A stretch of DNA of 64,000 bases from assembly GCA_017607445.1 (NCBI GenBank), contig JAEVHH010000005.1, forward strand, positions 1,927,001 to 1,991,000, given 5' to 3'. This DNA comes from Histoplasma ohiense (Eukaryota; Ascomycota; Eurotiomycetes; Onygenales; Ajellomycetaceae). Each line of letters begins with the position of its first letter. Position 1 is the first letter of the stretch. The translations under genes were made by a program, and so were the position numbers. Below the pieces are notes generated by a model, which was given only the letters and a program-made list of their open reading frames with translations, was not told where the DNA came from and made no database searches. Shown in pieces: positions 1 through 10,271 of the stretch.

Positions 1-972
1 GCCGCCACCTCTACTGCTATTACTCGGCTTCGCGTGGTTTTTCGGCTTCTTCACACTCAGCGGATTTGGACCTTTGGCTCTTTTCGGCTTCTTCTCCTTC
101 GTACCTGTTGATGTATCTTTTCCCTCCCCTTCGTCCGCATCATCCCTCTTCCTCTTTCCTGCCACCGTCTTGGTAATACCCGTCTTTAATTTCCCCCGCT
201 CAACTCCTTCCCTCACTCCCTCTGACGAATTGCTCAGAGGCTCTAATACCATCACAGATCGTTTCACGTATATGATTGGAACGCCAGGTATTTGCCGGGC
301 ACCCTTGCGCAGATAATTTGTCGGCGGCTCTGGCGCAGTTGCGGCTATGGATTTCCATTTCTGGGTATGGGTATTAGTTGGCTCAGGGTCTGCCGTAGCT
401 AATATATAGTGCTCTTTGTTCTTTTTCAATTCTGGATTAGGTGACAGCAGAGACAGAAGACAATCGACTTCGTCAATGGTTTTTGAATCTTCGTTATGCG
501 AGCAGTAGCGAAGGGGAAGGGTAGTGGGTGGTGGGAGCTGTGGAGGCCGCGTGTTGGGTACGAATTTTGATTGTTGTTGTTGTTGTTGTTGCTGTGTAGA
601 AGATGAAGCCATGACTGCCGCGAGAGAGCATTTTGTGATAACTAAAGGTACGGCGAAACGTATAGCTGTAAGCATATATATATCTTGCGATGCTGAAAAG
701 GGGTAGGTAGTTAAACGGGAGAAACTTACATGGCTTCACTTTGCTATGTAATGTTCGCTCAAGGGCCGGCACTAGATCCATTTTGAAAGAGTAAACGGCT
801 CTTAGAAAATTCGAATCAACTATGTGCATGTTGGTTAGTTTATCTCCCATCGCGGGGATTATCAAAAAAGCATTGGAGACATACCGAGCACCTGATACGG
901 CTCGCGAAACCCAAATGTGAGCTCATACTGTTGCATAAGCTTGCGGTACTTCTTTGACCGTTTTGCCCTCAT
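1..972 (-). CDS. UTP23: rRNA-processing protein Utp23 (PIN-domain family), 3' end cut by window edge
   Basis: Utp23 is a nucleolar PIN-like protein of the small-subunit processome, needed for early pre-18S cleavages and snR30 release. Exons read 972-885, 819-730 and 641 to beyond position 1; introns are 65 and 88 nt with GTATGT and GTAAGT donors. The start MRAKRSKKYRKL, followed by FGFREPYQVLVDSNF, is the family's N-terminus. Later come the PIN-like segments PLRYCSHNEDSKTIDEVDCL, YILATADP and GVPIIYVKRSVMVLEP. The tail is basic (KRKRDDADE, then KGPNPLSVKKPKNH), and the GPNPLSVKK motif is typical of Utp23. An uninterrupted Gln tract coded by CAA/CAG (about 570-593) sits inside the PIN region. 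The stop codon lies left of the window. The family assignment is firm; the exact exon 3 acceptor was inferred from frame. Confidence 0.93.
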
Positions 973-2381
973 CGATGCGGTTCAATCTCCGCTTATAGGA
1001 AGTTTGGAATTCTGGAGAACAAGGAGATAGAGGCGAAATGTCCAAACACATCGCCCAGGTGTTCTGAATTCTTTCCAAACTCGGAAATATTTGATGCCAA
1101 GAAGTATAATTGGCTGAATTAAGGTTAGTGCAGAGTTTAAACCTGCACTAGCCACTTATGGACCTTCTTCCTCTGGACTGCTCAACAGACAAGTATATCT
1201 TCTGCGGGAAACAGCATGCTATCTACAACAACAAGGCTAATTATTTTAAGGATAGACGAGTGTGGAATCCCAAAGGCAAACACAAGTCTGTCCTGGGCAA
1301 TATTATGCAGGAGCAATAGGCATGAAAAACTGAATTCATACAGAAGCAGTTGAATTAAACTAAAACCTCACAAAATGTGAATATTGGAAGCTGTCTTTCA
1401 AACGAAGACCATCCTTAGACACATCTACATACACGCCCTACATATGAAGTTTATGGTTACGAAACAGCCGGTGCCAGAGACAGACGCAGAGGCAGAGGTG
1501 GACGCGGAGGTTGGAAAGTCACCAAACCAAGCACCTCCTCATCCGCTCATCTAGATGTATTCAAGTGCGAACGCGAGCGTGGTGAGCGAAGCACGCTCTG
1601 ATACAAAGTGGGGTTTCCCAACAAACATTGAGATATGTATTGTATAGGAAAATAAACCAAGATCTGTTTTTTCAAGTACATAAGAATATATTGGGGAGTT
1701 TTCTTTGTTCATCAATGCCAGATTTCATATCGTCATTCACCGGCCCAACAAAATATGTATGTACATACAACCCAAAGAGAACTCAACACATACATAAGTC
1801 TTCGGAAAAATTAATCATAATAGTGAAAATCATCACGGTGCGGAAAAGTCTAATGCTAAACTCGATGGGGGAAAGTTATGTCCCCCTAGGATATCTCATA
1901 TAATCGATCTCATCGTCGAAGTAAAAATACGCATTAAGGAAGGTTCAAGGTCATGTTGGATAGTGCCGTTATGTATACATTTGTCTTTTCTGTAATTGAC
2001 GTTGTTTGATGGCGTTTTTGGCTAGTTGGATTACTCGAAGCCAACGGCCAACTGAGGCAACATATCTGGTTGCCCTATTAGCTGGCCGTTGTATTCGAGG
2101 TGCTTGTTGCACGACGTCCTTTATAGCCTGCCACCAATGTACGCAGAAGTTAGCAAGAAAACGGTGTCCAAGGCGACAGGCTTGAAATTACCGAGAATCA
2201 GAGTTCGAAAGAGATATTGTGCTGTATATATCGGGGAATAACCATCGGTCGTGGGGAGTGGAGATGGTGAACCAACGTCTTTTTGTGAAAGACCTGGGCT
2301 GGCACTTCCGTCTTTCCCTCACGCCACTAATAGTAGTGTCTGCTTGTGTGTCTCGTAATTCGATACACCACTGGGGATCAT
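973..2381. other. intergenic, no supported gene
   Basis: Upstream of UTP23 and downstream of the phosphatase gene. It contains only short frames. A 54-codon frame from the ATG at 1157 and a short Arg/Gly-rich stretch near 1450-1560 were considered as mobile-element remnants but are too short to support. Confidence 0.5.
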
Positions 2382-3730
2382 TCATTTTTTTCGTTTCATA
2401 CACCTCCCAATAACCACGCTGATATCGTCCATCTTGCCTAGAATATTACTCAGCAACAGGTCAACTCTCAAATGCTGTTCATGCCCCGGGGTGAAAAGGG
2501 AGAATGGGATGGAAAACGACATACCCCCTTCAATAGTCAAACCCTCTTCTATAGCTTTCTCCATGTACGGACTTTCTGCAAAAGGATCCTGCGCGATGAC
2601 TTTCGCAGCCTGGAGAAGTTTTCGAGCAGCATAGACAATCGCACCGCCTCCATCGGGAGCGCGATTAGAAAACATATCATCATCTTTCTTGCCGGAATCC
2701 CATTCATCCAAACTATCCAGCACCACCTTCAGAACTTCATGTTCCCACAAATTATCGACGACGCCATCGGACACCGCCAGGACGAGGTCTTTCTCCTGCA
2801 ACTCGATCTGTGCTGATTGCGCGTTTTCCTTGGGCGTGTCTACGCTGTTCGTGCCCAGCTGCATGGGACAGTCAAACCAATGCCACTGACCCTCCGTTTT
2901 GAATATGACTCGTTGTTCGCTTGGCCGGATGACGAGCAGTTGGCAATCGCCCAGAGTCGTTACGTAGAGCATGGGGGTGGGTGTGCCAGAGTTTATGGTA
3001 TAGTGTAGCACGGCCGTGGTGGAAGTTGTTGTGCCCAGCCACTCGTTCGGAGTCGAAGTCGCCTCGACAGTTTGTTCATAGGCGCGTTGTAGATAGGAGA
3101 CGTTATCTGGAGCGGAGTCCCCGTTTACGTTCCGCTCCACCTCCAAGGCCCAGAAATGAAGGATAAGCCTGGACCACAGCCTGGAAGATATATAGAAATA
3201 GCAAAAGCTAAGATTCAGCCACGCGCTTCTCCTTTTTTTTCTGGCTACAGAAAAAGGGACCTGAATTTTTTCTCTTACGCTGCATGGCCTTGCGGCCTGG
3301 TAGCCCAAGCTCCTACCCCGTCATTCACGCCTAGGTAATTGTCCGATACAATAACTGCATCGTCGCCGTTCGTCAGGCCCCTGATCAGTTGTCCACCTAC
3401 AGACAAGCGTCTATCCTGGCTTCGGAAGTGAGTTGTCAGGGGGTCGGAGAAAGACGTGGACGGGTTTGATACGAAGGGTGGCGGGAATGGCCGGGAATGT
3501 CTTTTGGGACACAGGGCATAGCCAGTTTCGAAGTGAAAGGGAAAACTGCCGGCGTGATGGAGGGGCCCACTTTCAGGAAGAGGAGTTGCGACGCCATAGG
3601 TGGGTGCTGTAGCTCTATAGATGGCTATACCACGACGGAAGAGGCATGCTGTTTGTCGCTTGGAAGGGGATTTGGATGAACGTATAGCGGAGCAAGAAGA
3701 AGGCTTGAGGGGGGAGAGATTGAGGATCAT
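2382..3730 (-). CDS. PTC7: PP2C-type protein phosphatase, PTC7/azr1-like, probably mitochondrial
   Basis: Predicted 416-aa serine/threonine phosphatase of the metal-dependent PP2C family. Yeast Ptc7 acts in mitochondria, where it dephosphorylates the coenzyme Q protein Coq7. Exons are 3730-3279 and 3180-2382, joined at A|ALWSRL across a 98-nt intron. The N-terminus is Ser/Arg/Lys-rich with few acidic residues, as for a targeting peptide, followed by the fungal-type FHFETGYALCPKR segment. The metal-binding cores are GDDAVIVSDNYLGVNDGVGAW (first Asp cluster), VTTLGDCQLLVIR, LVLAVSDGVVDNLWEHE and, near the C-terminus, KMDDISVVIG. Length and motif order fit Ptc7. The ATG at 3730 is the first in frame before the targeting-like region. 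The precise function is inferred by family. Confidence 0.86.
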
Positions 3731-4008
3731 GCCAACGGAAGAGGATTTCCCTCGCTTGGCCGCGCGGAGGAAGACCGGTCAGTACATCCTGGAAATTATT
3801 GATTATCGGAAAGAGATAGGAAGAAGAGGGGGAAGATATTTGGAATGGTTGCAGCGGGGTAGAGTGCCTCTCAAGCCGGTGCTGCTGAGTGGGACGGGGT
3901 GGAGTGCGATATTTATCACAAACTACGGGAGTAAATACGGATCAAACAAGGCCAGGCTACATAAATAAATAAATAAATACATGGTGTCAGCAAGAAGCAC
4001 CTAAGTTG

Positions 4009-4023
4009 CATAGTTACAGCTGA
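4009..4023. repeat. target-site duplication, left copy
   Basis: The 15-base string CATAGTTACAGCTGA occurs here directly before the G-rich start of the SINE and is repeated exactly at 4551-4565 directly after its (AAC)n tail. This is the signature of target-primed integration. Confidence 0.85.
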
Positions 4024-4550
4024 GGGGGGGTGGATGGCGTAGTGGTAAGCGCTGTTCATGGAATGCTTTCTCAAGTAGGCACTTGGTGTTGGGGCCACCA
4101 CTGCTGAGACAAGAAGGTAGTGGGTTCGAATCCCACCTTCTCCAAAAGGATATTATCACATCTTGGTGGATATTAGGGGTACCCTTTCTTATCTCATTTC
4201 TATTGGTAACTGCCACTGCAGGGTGGAGCAATGTTCAACACTATGTATATAGTCTAGATGGATTCAGTATAGTGTGGGATCCTAAGATGTTGTGATTCTT
4301 ACATGTCTAGTCCAAGTGACAAGGGACTGCTTAGTATTGCGTGAGCAATTGTGGGGCAAGGCCCCCCTTGAGGGCTAGATCCAGAATGGTATAGTGAAGT
4401 CTCTCCATCAAGGATGACTCAGTTATGGATAGAGAAATGTAACTAGAGAGTAGCCGAACATAAGGGTAGGCTAGTGAGGTGAAGGCTGTCATAGTCTCAG
4501 ACTGCATATGGCCTTAGAAAAAATATGAACAACAACAACAACAACAACAA
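4024..4550 (+). mobile_element. tRNA-derived SINE retrotransposon, about 527 bp
   Basis: The element begins with a tRNA-like head. TGGCGTAGTGG at 4035-4045 matches the RNA polymerase III A box. GGTTCGAATCC at 4123-4133 is a perfect B box inside a paired T-arm (GTGGG/CCCAC), followed by an acceptor-like CTTCTCC. A body of about 390 bp unrelated to tRNA follows, without a reading frame. It ends in an (AAC)n tail of about eight units (4528-4550). Exact 15-bp direct repeats flank it. A and B boxes are about 78 nt apart, too far for an ordinary intronless tRNA, so the head is tRNA-related, not a working tRNA gene. It encodes nothing and must borrow LINE machinery. Fungal tRNA SINEs such as Foxy (Fusarium) and Mg-SINE (Magnaporthe) are comparable in design; the family here is not one I can name. 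Confidence 0.82.
4035..4133 (+). promoter_or_regulatory. internal RNA polymerase III promoter (A and B boxes) of the SINE
   Basis: A box at 4035-4045 and B box at 4123-4133, both matching tRNA promoter consensus, the B box without mismatch. An intact B box suggests the copy could still be transcribed. Confidence 0.7.
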
Positions 4551-4565
4551 CATAGTTACAGCTGA
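4551..4565. repeat. target-site duplication, right copy
   Basis: Exact repeat of 4009-4023, directly after the (AAC)n tail. The absence of mismatches suggests a fairly recent insertion. Confidence 0.85.
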
Positions 4566-5288
4566 ACCATACCAACGCTTGGCCAACAACTATGAGTGCG
4601 AGCAGACCTCACTAAAACACACTGGCCATGCATCATTATTCCCGGTGCTCTTGAATGGCTAATATAGTCATAAAGGATGTGAATGTTTCGCCTCTGCTAA
4701 AGAAACATACTTGAACTTGGAATGAAAGCTGCCAAATCTACAGCGGATAGAATTCTACTGCCTCTTAGTTATAACCAGAATAGAATGCCTCTTGACTGCA
4801 GTCTGGTACTTTGCTGGACAGGCAAGATTCTTTTCCCTCAGCGCTTAAGGAAAAGATTGAGTTTCACATCTCAGTGTGTTGAAGTTGACTTTTTAAGCGC
4901 CGCGTCCTACCCGCCAGCTAAATAAAATTAAAAACGACTCTAAATCGATAATACTATTTTCCGACCGAACAATGCTTTTGGCCTTGCGGGATGGGTCTGC
5001 TCAAATTCCGGCCCCATTTCTGTCCTTTGGAGCTTATCACTCGAGAAATTGCCCTTTAAGGGTTGTATGAAACTGGGTAGCTCCCGCAATGTCTTATCCA
5101 TCAATCCCTTGATTGAAAGATGGGAAGCTGGATATTCAGATTTCTAGTTCAATAGACTTCGACTTTCCTCTTTTCCAGCAACCACTTTTGCATCTTCTTT
5201 TACCTTTCAATTCTATCTTCCTTTTACCGCCGACTGCTGAGATTGCTCCCTTTCGCTCAACAAGAATTCTCACTCCCTCGAAACGACC
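4566..5288. other. intergenic, no supported gene
   Basis: Between the SINE and the coding relic. Short frames only; none has a domain I recognise. Confidence 0.5.
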
Positions 5289-5642
5289 ATGGCAAATTAT
5301 CTCTCCCTGCCTATCCTCCATGAACTTGTGCGATTCGCCGAGGAGGACGCATTGTATGAAGATTCGATTAAGGCGATGGCCTCAGCCATTCCCAACTATT
5401 ATTTTCCAGTGACAAATGGTTTTACAGTTGTCCCAGAGCAAAATCAATAGGGGAATATTGTGGATTTTATCATCCTCTGAATCCAACGACGGTTCCCCGG
5501 TGACCACAGTGTCAATGATTACACTGTAACTGAAGCCAAAAGAGATACTGACTCCATCACAGCTGCATTGAAGCAGCTTGAGAATGTTCTTGAACAGACC
5601 AATACTGAAATTGACAGGAGTCGAGCAATGCTTATTCATTGA
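5289..5642 (+). pseudogene. broken coding relic of unknown family
   Basis: An ATG in good context (CGACCATGG) opens a 53-codon frame starting MANYLSLPILHELVRFAEED and containing FPVTNGFTVVPEQNQ, then a TAG at 5448-5450. The same frame goes on with GNIVDFIIL to a second stop. After a shift of frame a coherent segment follows: RRFPGDHSVNDYTVTEAKRD, then a heptad-like helix with LKQLENVLEQTNTEIDRS, ending at a TGA. The amino-acid character is plainly protein-like, with amphipathic helices and an acidic start. I do not recognise the family. I infer a disabled gene or gene fragment, possibly from a multicopy family. An intron bridging the breaks cannot be excluded by eye. Confidence 0.42.
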
Positions 5643-6543
5643 TTCCATCTCTCTCTCTTTTTTTTTTTTTTTTAGAGATAGTGTTGACTGCTTCTCAGCA
5701 ATTTAATGAGTATTTCAAACAGAAGACTGTACAATTGACTGAGCAAGGGGTTTTTTAGTTCAGTGATGATGAGACAGACTACTATAGTTTTTCTCCTTAC
5801 TGTACAGATTACACATGAGCTGTTTTCTAGATTCAGGAGTGTAGGACCAATGATAATAAAACACACTCGTTACTCTCAGAATTAAGAAGCCTATCTTCTA
5901 AAATACAATGATAAAAAAATGATTTATAAAAGTTAGATGTTGATATCAATGATTCTATGAATACATGAAAATTTTGCTGCTTTGATAGTGTTTTGCTACT
6001 AATTTTCAGTGTGGCTGGGAAAAAATCAGTTTTCAGCAGCAATCTGTCCTTGCTCTATTTAACAACACTTCTCTATTCACAAGCGCATCAACATTTCCTA
6101 TTTACTGATAAATATAAATACAGCCCCAAACTGGCGATTTGACATTGATCAACTCCAACATACGCACTGGCAGTTATACATACTACACACTTCCATACAC
6201 TTACTTACATGTTATGGTATGGGACACGTCGGTGGTGTGTTTGGGCTTTTTCCAACCCCGCGAGCCAATTTACAGTACCATTTGGCCAGCCAGCGGAGCG
6301 GCACTGTTGCATCCCCATGTCTCTTCCTAGTATAACTGGAGGCGTGTTTTATTTTCGACTTGTACTGTGCTCTTGCTGCTCCTATGTCCCCTCATTTATC
6401 CGGGTTGCTTGTTTGTGTGGGGTTTTCTTTTAGTATCAATAATTCAATCGTCGATTCGGAGTGCAGCTGATTTCAGCCAGCAAACTAGCAGAAAAGATGA
6501 TATTGGGTATGTGGGCATGCTATTATTGTCCTCACCAACAGGG

Positions 6544-6590
<47 letters not shown>

Positions 6591-6985
6591 AATTGGTACG
6601 AGCGTGATGGAAACAAGAGCTGGTATTTTAAATCCCCCGAGCTGCTGGACGACCACTAATTTATTGAAAACAACTTCCATGTCAAACTTCTGCCTGCTTT
6701 CCTTCAGTTCAATTCCCAATTCTCATCCCAATATCTCCATCATAAATCGTGAAATTAAATCACCGGAAAATCAAATACACTGGAAAAAGAATAGCTCCTG
6801 GCACTTACGTCATAATCGCAAATCTCCATCCTGCACACAGCTGTCCTTCCCTGTGCGTATTGGAGCGTCCCCATTTCTTTCACGCATTGCACAGTGTTGA
6901 AAACAGGAGGGAGAAGAATGGAATCAAATAAAACAGACAAAGAAAATCCCCATCCTTGGTCACAGACTAAACCATTCACCTCTCC
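5643..6985. other. intergenic, A+T-rich, with a GA microsatellite
   Basis: AT-rich sequence with poly-T near 5661-5674 and no convincing frame. The right part is downstream of the 477-aa gene and carries the GA repeat. Confidence 0.5.
6546..6587. repeat. (GA)n microsatellite
   Basis: About 21 uninterrupted GA units. The Arg-Glu and Ser-Leu repeats it produces in translation are artefacts. Confidence 0.95.
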
Positions 6986-8521
6986 CTACACCACCCCCAT
7001 AATCTCCCGATACGCCAGAGCCTCCTGATGAAAAACCTCCGCACCAGCCTTAACTTCCATGTACACTTCAAAAAAACTCAACACCACCCCTTTCCTAACG
7101 CTGCACAACCCCGCAAATAGCGCGCACCCCAACTGCGCACACCGTCTCGAGAAGTTCTCCGTAGGGTCCATTATCACCACAGCCTGCTGCTCGCGATGCC
7201 CCTGCCCCTGCGCATGCCCTTCTTCGTCTAACCATGGCTGGCTATAATACTGCCCAGCAACTTCGACATCGCATAGAACGCTCATCCGCGCACTGCATGG
7301 GCACGCGCGGGCAAACTTGAGAGTGCATTTGCGCGCGCAGGAACAGTAACCGAAGCAGATGCAGAGCTGGTCCCGGACGTACTGGCGCAATGCGCGTTTT
7401 CCCTCGGTGCGTCTGTACTCGCCGACGGAGATGCCGTTAAGCATGGCGTAGGCTGCTTCGCGGTTTGCTTCGGTGCGGCGCCGTTCAGGGAGCAGGCGGT
7501 GCATCGAGAGTGTTGCGGCCGATGAGGCGGAGGAGGAGGTGCTGGAGGAAGCGACGCTGTTTTGGCGGCTGATTGCGATTATTGCTGTTGGAGGAGGGAT
7601 TGGAGTGGGCCTTGTCATTTCTGCCGCGGCGTACTCGTAGTGGATATTGCTGCTATCATCGTACCTGTCCGCGGGCCTTTGGAACCCGAGATACTTCTCT
7701 GACAGCGTGGCAAGCACCATGCATGGAGCTTGTTTATAAATGGGATTCAGACCTATCAGCTCCCTTGCGAAGGGTGAATTGGGGTCGAAGACTATCATTT
7801 CGACATGTCTGCGATACCCCAGCACGTCATCTCGATGACAGTATCCGTCGCTGTCGTTGGCAACAAAAGCCTCAACCGCATTCTGGACGTAAGAGGCCTG
7901 TTTCATGCAAATGAGCTCTTGATCGAGAATGTTGCAGATATCCTCTGACGTCAGCAGCCGTTTGCAGGCCTGGAAGATCATGCTGACGTTGCTTGGTCCT
8001 GGGAGGTATTGCCCAGCAGAAGATACGGATCGATAGCCGCTCTGGCCCATTCGCGTCGTTCCACCATCGTTGTTCCGTTGGAAGCTCTCAGAGAGTTGCA
8101 CGTTGGTGATTTCGATGTTCAGTCGTGCATAGAGTGCATAGAACAGATCTTCGATGGTCTGGAGGAGCTGCGCGTTGGAATCCTGAGCCATCTGGTCCTC
8201 GACCTGCTCGATGTGGAATTTTATGCCACTGTGCGCATCGTCAAGCTGGGGACGAAAGTTAGTCCAGAGCAAGAACATCAGGATGTTAGTTCTTGATATG
8301 TTTCATGCATCTTCTGCTCTCGTGAAGTAGTGGATGGCGTGACTTACCTCCACACCGTACGCCATCAAGATGATGAAAACGAACTTGGCAATGCCATAAA
8401 TCTTAGAATACACGGCTACAATACGGTCACGCCTTTCTCTGGCCTGCTGCAGCAGTTCACTATCTTCGGAAGAGTCAGGGCGCATAGCAAGCGGCTGGAC
8501 ACGTTTTGGTTCCTGTATCAT
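6986..8521 (-). CDS. hypothetical 477-aa protein with N-terminal membrane segment and Cys-rich centre
   Basis: Exons 8521-8348 and 8245-6986, in phase, with a 102-nt intron (GTAAGT donor; CTAAC branch site shortly before CCCCAG). The ATG at 8521 is the first in frame. Residues about 43-58 (IAKFVFIILMAYGVE) are hydrophobic and may form one membrane segment. A helical region follows (FHIEQVEDQ... TIEDLFYALYARLNIEI). Residues 295-303 contain a Ser run. A cluster of nine or so cysteines lies at about residues 353-383 (LCICFGYCSCARKC, then ACPCSARMSVLC). The C-terminus is hydrophobic and ends EIMGVV. I do not recognise the family. The Cys pattern could bind metal or be palmitoylated, but nothing in it fixes a function. 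The stop at 6986 and the splice fit make the gene credible. Confidence 0.74.
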
Positions 8522-10271
8522 GCTGCTGGAAGGATGGAAGTTGTTGTATGGTTTGTATGATTTGGGAAGACAAGAATGAAGGGATTATAACGAGATTGGA
8601 AGTCAGTGTTGGCGATATCGCATGTCAAACCCGTTGTTTAGATATCTGGTATACTCTTCGGTGTGTACTTGGTGTTTGTGTTCAGCCAGTTAAGGGATGA
8701 GGCAGAGTATAGAAAAAGGGGAGGGGGGGTTGAGGCGGGGCGGGGGCCTCTAGTAGAAATGGCAGTCAACGGCAAAACGCAACCTTCATCGATGCCAGGC
8801 GACAGTGACTCTTTTTGTTCCCCAGCCTCCCTCAAGTGTAGCTTTGTATCTTACTGTATTCACTCACTGGCCATTAAGGATGGGTATTTTGGTTGTCTAG
8901 GCCTCCTTGGGGTGTCAAAAAGGAGAGGCTGGCGGGAGTCGCGAAGGGAGTGAATAGGTATAGCCTCTTTTATACACATGCATTGTGGCGACAATGAGTA
9001 GGGGAGGGGTGCTATATAGATTGGTAATGACTTTGTGATATACCATAGCAATCTCAGTGACATTTACTTCGCTATTTTATATATGAAGTTAAATAGTGCA
9101 ATGGAGGAGGAAGACTTCCCCAGTAGAGAAAAACCAAATACGTATATTTATATATACCCCTCGAGGTTCAACAATAGCGAGCATCAATAATAGGTAGGCC
9201 AGACACAACCCATTTCACAGCTCTGGTCCATTCACGCAAGAGTCAGTTGAATATCCTAAATTTACGGATGGCTGGGGATGTTGAATCTGTTCTCCCCAAA
9301 GTGGATATGAATTTTCTATGAGAAAAGAATTAGATGTATCCAGAGTTCTTGTTATCAGTGAATTGAAATATTGGGTGACAGCATTGAATTGAGTGTTATT
9401 GTAGGTTAAAGATTGTCTGGTTTAAGGAGAAGCTGCAGTAGCAAAGTCAAACGAAAAATTACAGAAACACATATCTAGGAGACACAAGCACAAGAGAGAT
9501 TGTGATCAGGATTCATAGTAAAATATTTCACCTGTAACTTACACTCAAGCAAGTATATGGACAGCAAGATTTTCCAAGGAGATGTGGAAAATTAAAACAG
9601 AAAGCATCGGAAATCCAACAAGTTGTATTATAATAAAGTCTCTATAGGTATAAGAGAATTGAAATATGGACCCAGGAATATACGAAGGAAAATGAACAGA
9701 AGACAAAAGACAAAATTTTGCGGAAAAACTTGAGAAAAACTTATTTTCAAATCACAGATAGCCGCCCAGTATAGCCCACCTCAGCATGAACTCGTATCAA
9801 AGGAAATAATAAAATAATAATGCCACCTCCATCCGCAAAAACTAAGACGAACTGTGCTTTTGTTCTTCTCGACAATATGTATATAGAAAATTGGGGTTTT
9901 TTTTTTTTTTTTCTGTTTGGGAGGGCGGTGGGGGGAGAGATCAGGAATAGTGACGATAGAAATTAGCCAAAAAGGTCAAAATAACCAAGGCTTGGCCATC
10001 TATTAATAGCTGATTCTGGTTTTCATCAATCTAGAATCCGCAAAACCGGACCCCATTAACATGTGAAAAGAATATATATAAACAGGAAATAGCGGGTAAA
10101 GAAAAAGAAACGACTGAAAATAAAATAGACAAAATGGCGAGTGCTAGTATGATTCCGGGTAGAGATAAGGGGGAAATGGGAAGAGCACGCGAGATGCGTA
10201 GATCGATAGATAATGGCCGTCGGGAGAAAAATATGTTCGACAGAGGTTGATGAGACCGGGGTCCTTAGAGC
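8522..10271. other. intergenic, no supported gene
   Basis: Promoter side of the 477-aa gene, then A+T-rich sequence downstream of the bHLH gene with a T16 run near 9897-9912. No frame with recognisable content. Confidence 0.5.

Noticed and set aside
1157..1560. Short frames with a Cys/His pair and an Arg/Gly-rich stretch, considered as retroelement gag remnants
   Set aside because: 54 codons and less, in different frames, with no terminal repeats or polymerase pieces nearby.
3621..3968. Plus-strand ATG frame of 115 codons overlapping the PTC7-like start
   Set aside because: Lies partly antisense to exon 1 of the phosphatase, has no recognisable domain and a charge-rich composition explained by the opposite strand.
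6367..6900. 177-codon plus-strand frame across the GA microsatellite
   Set aside because: Its Arg-Glu repeat comes from the microsatellite and the rest has no protein-like features.
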